A DNA stretch of 64,000 nt from Marisediminitalea oceani (lineage in GTDB: Bacteria > Pseudomonadota > Gammaproteobacteria > Enterobacterales > Alteromonadaceae), in contig NZ_RCUA01000053.1 in NCBI RefSeq assembly GCF_003731635.1, positions 1 to 64,000 on the forward strand, written 5' to 3'. Shown one piece after another: positions 45,746 to 53,280 of this stretch. Position 1 is the stretch's first letter; each line of letters opens with the position of its first letter. Under the pieces are notes generated by a model. That model was not told the origin of the DNA. It was given only the letters and a program-made list of their open reading frames with translations, and searched no databases. The translations under genes and the position numbers were made by a program.

Positions 45746-45830
45746 TATCTTTACAGTTCCTTAAGGATAAAAGTGTATAGTAGCGCAGCCTTGTGAGGAC
45801 AAGCGTTGCGTCTTTATGGCATTAAATTTA

Positions 45831-45853
45831 CAGCCCGCAAGGGCTTTTTTTTA
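45831..45853 (+). terminator. Orphan terminator upstream of the Lrp gene
   Basis: AGCCC-GCAA-GGGCT followed by eight Ts on the plus strand. No plus-strand gene ends here; it lies in the 203-bp divergent gap between the dehydrogenase and lrp. It may end a short leader or small RNA. Confidence 0.6.
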
Positions 45854-45948
45854 CTGCACCGCTTTCTAGGATGGTTATCCTAGTATTATAATGTAACGCA
45901 CAATAACTATCATAATAACCGGAAGCATTTCCGCCGCAGGCACCCCCG

Positions 45949-46416
45949 ATGAAACTGGACAAATTTGACCGCGAAATTCTGCGGGTTTTACAGCAAAACG
46001 CGACCATCTCCATGGCCGATTTGAGTCAACAGGTTGGATTATCCCACACCCCCTGCTGGCGACGCGTTAAACGCCTTGAAGCAGAAGGGATCATTCTGCG
46101 CAAAGTCACATTGCTGAATGGTAAAAAGCTCAATTTGGGCGTATCAGTCTTTATCTACGTGTCGCTTAAAAATCATGATGGCGATTCGCTCACCGACTTT
46201 GAAAATGCCGTACAATCCATAGAAGAAATTGTGGAATGCCACACCACCAGCGGCGAAAAGGATTACTTACTGAAAGTCATCGTGGAAAGTATAGAAGAAT
46301 ACGAATATTTGCTCAAAACAAAACTCACTCACCTGCCCTGCGTTGATCATCTCAGTTCAACATTTGCCTTAAAGCAGGTGAAAAATACCACCGCGTTACC
46401 GATTAAAAACCAGTAA
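45949..46416 (+). CDS. Lrp/AsnC family transcriptional regulator
   Basis: 155 residues: N-terminal HTH (LDKFDREILRVLQQNATISM, then LSQQVGLSHTPCWRRVKRLE) and a C-terminal RAM amino-acid-binding domain (VECHTTSGEKDYLLKVIVES). It is divergent from leucine dehydrogenase and is probably its regulator, responding to an amino acid. No strong ribosome site lies before the ATG. Confidence 0.92.
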   Translation: MKLDKFDREILRVLQQNATISMADLSQQVGLSHTPCWRRVKRLEAEGIILRKVTLLNGKKLNLGVSVFIYVSLKNHDGDSLTDFENAVQSIEEIVECHTTSGEKDYLLKVIVESIEEYEYLLKTKLTHLPCVDHLSSTFALKQVKNTTALPIKNQ

Positions 46417-46441
46417 CACCGTGGCATCACTGAGCTGTATT

Positions 46442-47095
46442 TCACGGCGCATCCGGCTGGTTTTCTGGTTGCGCTTTCTGGAACGCTTCCAGTGATAAAC
46501 ACTGATCATAGATTTTGCTGATCAGTGGCAGTTGACTCATATCCACAGCAAAGCGTTTGCCATTAAACACCTGCGGAATCAAACAAACATCAGCCAGCGT
46601 CACATCAAAATCAAAACAGTACCGACCGGCCTGAGTTTGCAAACGTCTCTCGATGGCGGTCAGGCCACGGGTTATCCACTGTCTGGCCCAGTCTGCAGAC
46701 TGCTCGCTGGATAAGCCACCGTCATCCTGCAATTTATTCAGCACCCGCAGGTTCGCCAGCGGCTGAATATCACAGGCAATATCCTGCGCCAGGGCTCTGA
46801 CTCTGGCTCTTTCAACCGCATGAGCGGGCAGTAAGGGGCACGGCTCGCGGTAACGCTCATCCAGATATTCAATGATACTCAGTGATTGATTGAGAATAAT
46901 GTCTTCGTCATCATCGACAAGCGTCGGCACCAGGTGCGCCGGGTTGAGTCGATCATACCCTTGTTGGTGCTGCTGCCCGCCTTCCTTTACCAGATGCACC
47001 GGTACATACTCGTATTCGAGGCCCTTTAAATTTAATGCAATGCGCACCCGATAAGTTGCCGACGAACGCCAGTAGCCATAAAGTTTTAAGCTCAT
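46442..47095 (-). CDS. maiA: Maleylacetoacetate isomerase (zeta-class GST)
   Basis: 217 residues. Converts maleylacetoacetate to fumarylacetoacetate with glutathione. The active-site start LYGYWRSSATYRVRIALNLK and NPAHLVPTL, and the SIIEYLDERY motif, identify the zeta class. Last gene of the hppD-hmgA-fahA-maiA operon, 41 bp after fahA. Confidence 0.93.
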   Translation of the reverse strand: MSLKLYGYWRSSATYRVRIALNLKGLEYEYVPVHLVKEGGQQHQQGYDRLNPAHLVPTLVDDDEDIILNQSLSIIEYLDERYREPCPLLPAHAVERARVRALAQDIACDIQPLANLRVLNKLQDDGGLSSEQSADWARQWITRGLTAIERRLQTQAGRYCFDFDVTLADVCLIPQVFNGKRFAVDMSQLPLISKIYDQCLSLEAFQKAQPENQPDAP

Positions 47096-47136
47096 TTGCG
47101 CAACCTTATTGTCATTGTTGTTAGTCTAAGCATAAC

Positions 47137-48147
47137 TCATTTTTTAATTTTTACGCGCTGTTCAATGGCACCAAAAATACTGGCACCGCTGTTGTCTGCC
47201 ATTTCAATGCGAACAGTGTCGCCGTTGCTCATAAAGGCAGTAGAAGGCTGACCATCGCGGATGGTTTCTATCATTCTGACTTCGGCAATACAGGAATACC
47301 CCACGCCACCATGGACGATGGCCGAGCCGTGGTCGGTACCTTGTTTGTTAGATACCGTACCAGAGCCAATAATCGTACCGGCGCCAAGGTTTCGGGTACG
47401 CGCCGCATGCGCCACCAGCTCGTTGAAGTTAAAGGTCATATCGATACCGGCATTGGGCTTGCCAAACAGTTCGTTGTTGTAATGGGTCAGTAACGGCAGG
47501 TGCACTTTGCTGTCGAACCAGCTGTCGTCCAGCTCATCCGGCGTAACCGCAACCGGTGCAAAGCTGCTGGCCGGTTTGGACTGATAAAAACCAAAGCCTT
47601 TGGCCAGTTCGCCGGGGATAAGACCTCTCAGCGACACATCATTTACCAGCATCAGTAACTTAATAAAGTTGCCTGCCTGGTCATCGGCAGTGCCCATTGG
47701 CACATCTGCGGTCACAACGGCTATTTCCGCCTCAAAATCGATGCCCATACTTTCATCCGGCACTTCAATATCATCATAAGGCCCGATAAAGTCGTCACTG
47801 CCGCCCTGATACATCAGGGGATCGTGCCAGAAACTCTCCGGTACCTCTGCCCCCCGGGCGCGCCTGACCAGTTCCACGTGGTTAACATACGCGCTGCCAT
47901 CGGCCCAGTGATAAGCTCTGGGCAATGGTGAATGGCATTTTTGTGCATCAAATTTTTCAGCTAGCAGTTCACCTGAACATAGCGCCTGATATCTTTCATT
48001 CAGTGGTTCAAACAGTTCATCCCAGTTATCCAGTAACTGCTGCATGGTCTTTGCCACCGGTGCGGCGCTACAAGTGAGTTTTAAGTCCCGGCTGACCAGC
48101 ATTAACTGCCCGTCCCGGGAATCGTTTTTATAGGTTGCTAATTTCAT
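47137..48147 (-). CDS. fahA: Fumarylacetoacetate hydrolase
   Basis: 336 residues. Cleaves fumarylacetoacetate to fumarate and acetoacetate, the last step of tyrosine breakdown. The metal-binding residues lie in MGIDFEAEIAVVTADVPMGT, and ARTRNLGAGTIIGSGTVSNK is the typical FAH C-terminal part. A strong GGAGG precedes the ATG. Between hmgA (12 bp) and maiA. Confidence 0.93.
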   Translation of the reverse strand: MKLATYKNDSRDGQLMLVSRDLKLTCSAAPVAKTMQQLLDNWDELFEPLNERYQALCSGELLAEKFDAQKCHSPLPRAYHWADGSAYVNHVELVRRARGAEVPESFWHDPLMYQGGSDDFIGPYDDIEVPDESMGIDFEAEIAVVTADVPMGTADDQAGNFIKLLMLVNDVSLRGLIPGELAKGFGFYQSKPASSFAPVAVTPDELDDSWFDSKVHLPLLTHYNNELFGKPNAGIDMTFNFNELVAHAARTRNLGAGTIIGSGTVSNKQGTDHGSAIVHGGVGYSCIAEVRMIETIRDGQPSTAFMSNGDTVRIEMADNSGASIFGAIEQRVKIKK

Positions 48148-48159
48148 ATTGTTCTCCTC

Positions 48160-49290
48160 CTAGCCCCGCCAGCTGTATACATAGTCGGGGTTTTCCACCG
48201 ATTCAGCCGCTGCCGTTGCCTGCAACGCATCGCGGGTATCCAGCATTACAGCTACTTCGTCGGTAAAGGTTTTGGCATGTGCCTGGCCGGCGGCAAATGC
48301 CTTGGGGTGCGGACCATGAGTAAAGCCGGCAGGATGGAAAGTGACCATCCCTGCCTCAATATTATCGCGACTGAAAAAGTCACCAGCGTGGTAAAAGAGC
48401 ACCTCATCAAAGTCGTCATTGCTGTGGTAAAACGGCACCTTCAGCGCCCCCGGATCGCTCTCAATCGGGCGCGGTACAAACGTACAGATAACAAATCGTT
48501 TGGCCACAAAAGTGGTGTGCGCTGATGGCGGCAAATGATAGCGATGACTCATTAACGGCCGGATATCGCGCCAGTTAATCTTCATTACCGTTAAATCACC
48601 GTGCCACCCCTGGGCATCCAGCGGGTTAAACGGATAAGTAATGCGAGATAAACGCTGGTGTCGCTTAACGTCTACGCGCCAGGTATTTTCATCCTGCTGG
48701 GCCAGAAAGGTGTCATTGATGCGTGGATACTCAAGCATTGCCGGATCGAACACCGCGTGCTGGCCTACCATGCCTTTTTCCGGCAACTGGTAGCTGTCGT
48801 CGGTGGCTTCTATCATAAGCAGTTGCATCGGAGTTTCTGGCGTTAGCCGCCACATTGTTGCGCGTGGAATAACAATGTAATCACCTTCGCTTACGGACAT
48901 ATGGCCATAGTCACAAAACAGCTCACCCTGACCACGATGGACAAACAGCAAATCATCACCGTCGGCGTTGCGCGCCAGTTCGGTCATAGGTTCATTGCAA
49001 TGCCAGAAGCGATACTGACAGTGGGCATTGTGCAGGATCACCGGCGCCGAAAATGGCGACCGGGCAATGGCAAGTTCATTAAGCTGGTTCAGATCCATGG
49101 CTCTGGGGCGCAGCTCACCTTCCCACTCCACCCAGCCCGTAGGCGGATGTTTGTGGTGAATATGTGAGGCCGGGCCGAAGAAGCCCTCGCGGCCCACTTC
49201 CCGTTCGTAGATCGCCTGCTCAGGTAAGTCCGCATGGGCCTGCCGGGAATGCAGGCCTTCCTTAAGCGGGAAACGCGCCGGGTTACGCAT
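48160..49290 (-). CDS. hmgA: Homogentisate 1,2-dioxygenase
   Basis: About 376 residues, the short bacterial form. Opens homogentisate to maleylacetoacetate with Fe(II) and O2. The iron-ligand regions are YHSNDDFDEVLFYHAGDFFS and HPAGFTHGPHP. ATG at 49290 has GAGG ahead and overlaps the hppD stop by 8 bases, so the two are coupled; an ATG 5 codons earlier is less likely. Confidence 0.93.
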   Translation of the reverse strand: MRNPARFPLKEGLHSRQAHADLPEQAIYEREVGREGFFGPASHIHHKHPPTGWVEWEGELRPRAMDLNQLNELAIARSPFSAPVILHNAHCQYRFWHCNEPMTELARNADGDDLLFVHRGQGELFCDYGHMSVSEGDYIVIPRATMWRLTPETPMQLLMIEATDDSYQLPEKGMVGQHAVFDPAMLEYPRINDTFLAQQDENTWRVDVKRHQRLSRITYPFNPLDAQGWHGDLTVMKINWRDIRPLMSHRYHLPPSAHTTFVAKRFVICTFVPRPIESDPGALKVPFYHSNDDFDEVLFYHAGDFFSRDNIEAGMVTFHPAGFTHGPHPKAFAAGQAHAKTFTDEVAVMLDTRDALQATAAAESVENPDYVYSWRG

Positions 49291-50374
49291 TGCCGTCCTC
49301 AACATTCAGTACGCCACGGCGAATTTGATCCTGTTCGATACTTTCAAACAGGGCTTTAAAGTTACCCTCGCCGAAGCCTTCATTGCCTTTGCGTTGGATG
49401 ATTTCAAAGAACACCGGGCCAATCACCGTGTCGGTGAAAATTTGCAGTAAAATACCGTCCTTTTCTGGTGCCCCGTCAATCAGGATCCGCAAATCCTTTA
49501 ATTGCTCAATGGACTCACCGTGCCCTTTTACTCTGTCGTTAACCGCTTCATAGTAAGTATCCGGCGTATCCATAAACGCCAGGCCGCGATTTTTCAAATC
49601 GGTAACCGTTTGATAGATATCATCGGTAGCAAGCGCTATGTGCTGAATGCCCTCGCCGTTATACGCTTTAATGAACTCTTCGATTTGTGAATGATCGTCC
49701 ACCGACTCATTAATCGGAATACGGATTTTGCCGCAGGGAGACGTCATAGCTTTACTTACCAGACCCGTCAGCTTGCCTTCGATATCGAAGTAGCGGATTT
49801 CGCGGAAGTTACCGATGTTCTCGTAGAACTCCGCCCACACTGCCATGTTGCCACGTTTTACGTTGTGAGTAAGGTGGTCCACCAGCTTAAGGCCAGCGCC
49901 GGCACTGTCCATGCGTTCCTGCCAGTCCGGGTAGAAACGAAAATCCACATCATAAATGCTGTGCTTGCCGTACAAGTCAACAAAGTACAACGTGCTTTCA
50001 CCGATCCCATAGATAGCCGGGATATTAAGTTCCATAGGCCCTAAGTTGCCGTGGAACTCTTTGCCACCATGCTGCTTGGCATGCTCAATTGCCGCTCGGG
50101 CATCTTGAACCCTGAAAGCCATGCCGCAAACGCTTGGACCGCGCAGGCGAGCAAACTCTTCTGCCTGGGAGGCAGGTTCCGCGTTGACGATAAAATTGAT
50201 ATCTCCCTGACGATACAACCACACGCGTTTCGATTTATGTTCAGCCACCTCGGCAAAGCCTAAGGAGCTGAATAAGTGTTTTAGCGCCTCAATACCTTCT
50301 TCATCAGCCGCTGTATATTCAACAAACTCAAAGCCGTCGGTACCCAGAGGATTATAATTATTGCTATTCGCCAT
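49283..50374 (-). CDS. hppD: 4-Hydroxyphenylpyruvate dioxygenase
   Basis: About 363 residues. Makes homogentisate from 4-hydroxyphenylpyruvate with Fe(II). Iron ligands are visible in DHLTHNVKRGNM, GIQHIALATDDI and GPVFFEIIQRKG. ATG at 50374 has GGAG 9 bases ahead. First gene of the homogentisate operon; a TTTACA-N5-TGTAAA element is 94 bp upstream. Confidence 0.94.
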   Translation of the reverse strand: MANSNNYNPLGTDGFEFVEYTAADEEGIEALKHLFSSLGFAEVAEHKSKRVWLYRQGDINFIVNAEPASQAEEFARLRGPSVCGMAFRVQDARAAIEHAKQHGGKEFHGNLGPMELNIPAIYGIGESTLYFVDLYGKHSIYDVDFRFYPDWQERMDSAGAGLKLVDHLTHNVKRGNMAVWAEFYENIGNFREIRYFDIEGKLTGLVSKAMTSPCGKIRIPINESVDDHSQIEEFIKAYNGEGIQHIALATDDIYQTVTDLKNRGLAFMDTPDTYYEAVNDRVKGHGESIEQLKDLRILIDGAPEKDGILLQIFTDTVIGPVFFEIIQRKGNEGFGEGNFKALFESIEQDQIRRGVLNVEDGNA

Positions 50375-50467
50375 GTTCACTTTCTCCATTTAACAATTAT
50401 ACAACATATATAAACAGAGAAATGGGCTTACCGATAGCTTCAGCAGAGTCAGGCAGAAACCGTGGTG

Positions 50468-50484
50468 TTTACACTTTTTGTAAA
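50468..50484. promoter_or_regulatory. TTTACA-N5-TGTAAA element before hppD
   Basis: TyrR half-sites in everted order with a 5-base spacer, 94 bp upstream of hppD. TyrR boxes normally read TGTAAA-N6-TTTACA, so it is a variant or another protein's site. Confidence 0.4.
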
Positions 50485-50578
50485 TAAAACATGACGCTAG
50501 CGAGGCAGCAAAAAATCAGCAGGCAGAAGCGCAGACGGGCTGCCTCTGGCAGCCCGTCGTGGTAGGTGTAATATGTAA

Positions 50579-52135
50579 TTAAAGCTTTACAGTGGCCTTA
50601 TTAATGCCATATTCGCGCAGCTTGTTAGCAATAGCGGTGTGGCTTAAGCCCAACTTTTTGGCCAGCTGCCGGGTACTTGGGTAAGAAGGGTAAAGCTTAC
50701 GCAGCAAATCCCGTTCAAATTTTTTCACCTCTTCGTCGAGCGTGCCCTCAAAATTCTCATCAACATAGGTCATGCTTGGTGTACAGCTGGGCAGCTGAAT
50801 ATCTTCCTTAGTAATTTCATTGCCGTCGAGCAGTGACAACGCTCTGAACAGAGCATTCTGCAACTGGCGTACATTGCCTGGCCACGGATACTGCTGGAGA
50901 AACTCAACGCAGGACTTGCTCAGTTTGGCAGGTCTGCGACCCAGTTTGGCGCTGTGTTGTAAAATAAAGGATTCTGACAACGGCACAATGTCTGAACGAC
51001 GTTCACGCAGCGCCGGCACAACCAGTCCGAGTACGTTAAGGCGGTAATACAATTCCTTGCGGAACTTACCCTCATCAACTAACTGGCCCAGATCCTGGCA
51101 GGTGGTACAAATAAAGCGCACATCAACCGCAACCGGATTTACGTCCCCTACCCGGCGAAACTCCCCGTCTTCCAGCACTCGCAATAACTTTGCCTGCAGG
51201 TGCACCGACATGTCGGCAATTTCATCCAGCAATAAAGTACCGCCCGCAGCCAGTTCTAGCAGGCCAGCCTTTCCTTCGGTCTGATTAAAGGTACCGGCGG
51301 CATAGCCAAACAGTTCTGTTTCGGCCACGTTATCGGGCAGTGCGCCACAATTAAGTGCCAGAAACGCTTTATCTGCGCGGCGGCTACTTTGGTGGCAGGC
51401 TTTGGCCAGCATTTCTTTACCGGTACCGGTTTCACCAAAAATCAGGATCGGCGCGTCCAGATCGGCGATTCGTTTTGCCTCACTGATAGTTTGCTGCATA
51501 ACCGGTGACTGGGTAACCAGCTTATCGAAGCTGTCAGTACCGTGCTGATGGAACACGTTGATCTGCTGCCCCAGTCTGACTTCGGATTTCAGCATCACCA
51601 CGGCGCCCGCCAGAATGGCGGTGTCAGCCGCATCCGGTACCGTGATGGGTAAAATATCGGCAACAAAATCCTGCTGAATAAATTTTACTTTGGTGCTTTT
51701 ATGACCGGGCGCTTTGCCCTCAAGCCAACGACCGAAATTAAAGCCTTTCACATACTCACTGATTTCAGTGTTCAGCAGTTCGTTTATATCCATTTCCAGG
51801 CCACTGGTAACGGCGTCGTTACACAACAGTAGCTTGCCTTTGTTATCGATGGAGAACACCGGATCCGGCAGAGTCTGCACAATCGCGGAGAGCTGATTAC
51901 GTTCCCGTTCACCGGGCATAAACAAAGTGGTTTTAACGTCTTCGATACCCTCAATGCGCCGTATTTTAGGCATTAAATGCTGAAAATCTTCAAATTTAAT
52001 ATTGGGGAAATTAAGAAATATTTTGCCGCCCTCATCAATCTCGATACCTCTGAGATCGATATTGTGGGTAACTAAAATATCTAGCACATCCTGGGTGATC
52101 CCAAGACGGTCCTGACAGCTGATTTCTAAACGCAT
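50579..52135 (-). CDS. tyrR: TyrR/PhhR-type aromatic amino acid regulator
   Basis: 518 residues: ACT domain (MRLEISCQDRLGITQDVLDI), PAS domain near 80-180, AAA+ domain with Walker A FGETGTGKEM near 230 and Walker B LLLDEIADM, and a C-terminal Fis-like HTH (STRQLAKKLGLSHTAIANKL). The sigma-54 contact loop GAFTGA is missing (GYAAGTFNQTEG here), as in TyrR and PhhR which act with sigma-70. It lies between hppD and phhA and is likely their regulator. It has a perfect TyrR box just before its own start. Confidence 0.92.
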   Translation of the reverse strand: MRLEISCQDRLGITQDVLDILVTHNIDLRGIEIDEGGKIFLNFPNIKFEDFQHLMPKIRRIEGIEDVKTTLFMPGERERNQLSAIVQTLPDPVFSIDNKGKLLLCNDAVTSGLEMDINELLNTEISEYVKGFNFGRWLEGKAPGHKSTKVKFIQQDFVADILPITVPDAADTAILAGAVVMLKSEVRLGQQINVFHQHGTDSFDKLVTQSPVMQQTISEAKRIADLDAPILIFGETGTGKEMLAKACHQSSRRADKAFLALNCGALPDNVAETELFGYAAGTFNQTEGKAGLLELAAGGTLLLDEIADMSVHLQAKLLRVLEDGEFRRVGDVNPVAVDVRFICTTCQDLGQLVDEGKFRKELYYRLNVLGLVVPALRERRSDIVPLSESFILQHSAKLGRRPAKLSKSCVEFLQQYPWPGNVRQLQNALFRALSLLDGNEITKEDIQLPSCTPSMTYVDENFEGTLDEEVKKFERDLLRKLYPSYPSTRQLAKKLGLSHTAIANKLREYGINKATVKL

Positions 52136-52150
52136 TGAACACTCAATAAC

Positions 52151-52168
52151 TGTAAACTATATTTTACA
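52151..52168. promoter_or_regulatory. TyrR box before tyrR (autoregulation)
   Basis: TGTAAACTATATTTTACA is an exact TGTAAA-N6-TTTACA match, 16 bp upstream of the tyrR ATG. Its location over the start region suggests repression of tyrR by its own product. Confidence 0.8.
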
Positions 52169-52279
52169 AGATATCACAAAATGGTTACTTTTAAAGTCTA
52201 ATACGCGAAACCTGCGCTAATTGTTCAATTACCCAACAATTAGCGCAAAATAAAGCACTTGGATACGAGCAGGTAGCGT

Positions 52280-53077
52280 CTAGCCAGCCCGTTGTTTAGG
52301 GGTGAAAAGCGGTTCAAAAAGGCCCAGTTGCTGTGCCTGTTTAACCAGCGGCATAATGTCCATTCTGGAGATTTCCATTAACTGGCTGAAGTTTTCAAGC
52401 ACGTAGTAAAGCGGTTGTAATATATCTATACGGTAAGGGGTTCGCAGCGCATCCAGCACTTGCAGCGGATGCCGTACTGCCACATCACTCTCCAGCGCAT
52501 AGCAGGTTTCTTTTGGTGAACTGAGGATACCGCCACCGACAATACGCAACTCACCATTTTCTTTTACCAGACCAAACTCCACAGTAAACCAGTACAAGCG
52601 TGCCAGAAACACCCTTTCCTCTTTACTCGCATTCAGCCCCAGTTTGCCGTAGGTCTCGGTAAATGCAGCAAAGGATGGATTGGTAAGCAGCGGGCAATGG
52701 CCCATTACCTCGTGGAAAATATCCGGTTCCTGCAGATAGTGGAACTCTTCCCGGCTGCGAATAAAAGTCGCCACCGGAAAACGCTTACTGGCCAACAGCT
52801 CAAAAAATTCCCCAAAGCTGATTAAGGCCGGTACTGCGGCGGTCTGCCATCCGGTAGATGCTTTTAGTACACGGTCGATATCCGGTAACTGAGGAATAGC
52901 CTTAGAAGAGAGCCCCAACATGTCCAGGCCATCAAAGTATTCTTTACAGGCGCGCCCGGGTAACAGGGCCATCTGGCGTTGATACAACTCGCCCCAAATG
53001 GCGTTTTCCTCATCACTCCATTGAATCATTCCGTTAATGTCTGGATTTTTTGAATTATATTTTGATTGTTTAGACAT
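52280..53077 (-). CDS. phhA: Phenylalanine 4-hydroxylase
   Basis: 265 residues, monomeric bacterial form. Hydroxylates phenylalanine to tyrosine with Fe(II) and tetrahydropterin. The iron site is EPDIFHEVMGHCPLL, with the Glu ligand further on in LYWFTVEFGLV. It feeds the homogentisate pathway nearby. The pterin carbinolamine dehydratase gene phhB, often next door, is not in the window. A TyrR box is 89 bp upstream. Confidence 0.95.
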   Translation of the reverse strand: MSKQSKYNSKNPDINGMIQWSDEENAIWGELYQRQMALLPGRACKEYFDGLDMLGLSSKAIPQLPDIDRVLKASTGWQTAAVPALISFGEFFELLASKRFPVATFIRSREEFHYLQEPDIFHEVMGHCPLLTNPSFAAFTETYGKLGLNASKEERVFLARLYWFTVEFGLVKENGELRIVGGGILSSPKETCYALESDVAVRHPLQVLDALRTPYRIDILQPLYYVLENFSQLMEISRMDIMPLVKQAQQLGLFEPLFTPKQRAG

Positions 53078-53165
53078 AGACCAAATTTGGTTATTAAAGA
53101 CCGCTCAAGTTTACCCCTTTAAACGCCACACTAAACCTTTAGGATGAGGATACACCGCCCTAACA

Positions 53166-53183
53166 TGTAACATTAATTTTACA
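53166..53183. promoter_or_regulatory. TyrR box before phhA
   Basis: TGTAAC-ATTAAT-TTTACA, one mismatch to TGTAAA-N6-TTTACA, 89 bp before phhA and about 98 bp before the divergent peptidase gene. Confidence 0.7.
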
Positions 53184-53280
53184 AATAATAATTCACAGAG
53201 CGCTTATCACGGCATTTGAAACGTCCCAACAGGTTGTTTATGCTGCCTTATCCATAACGACGGAAATATCAGAAAAAACA

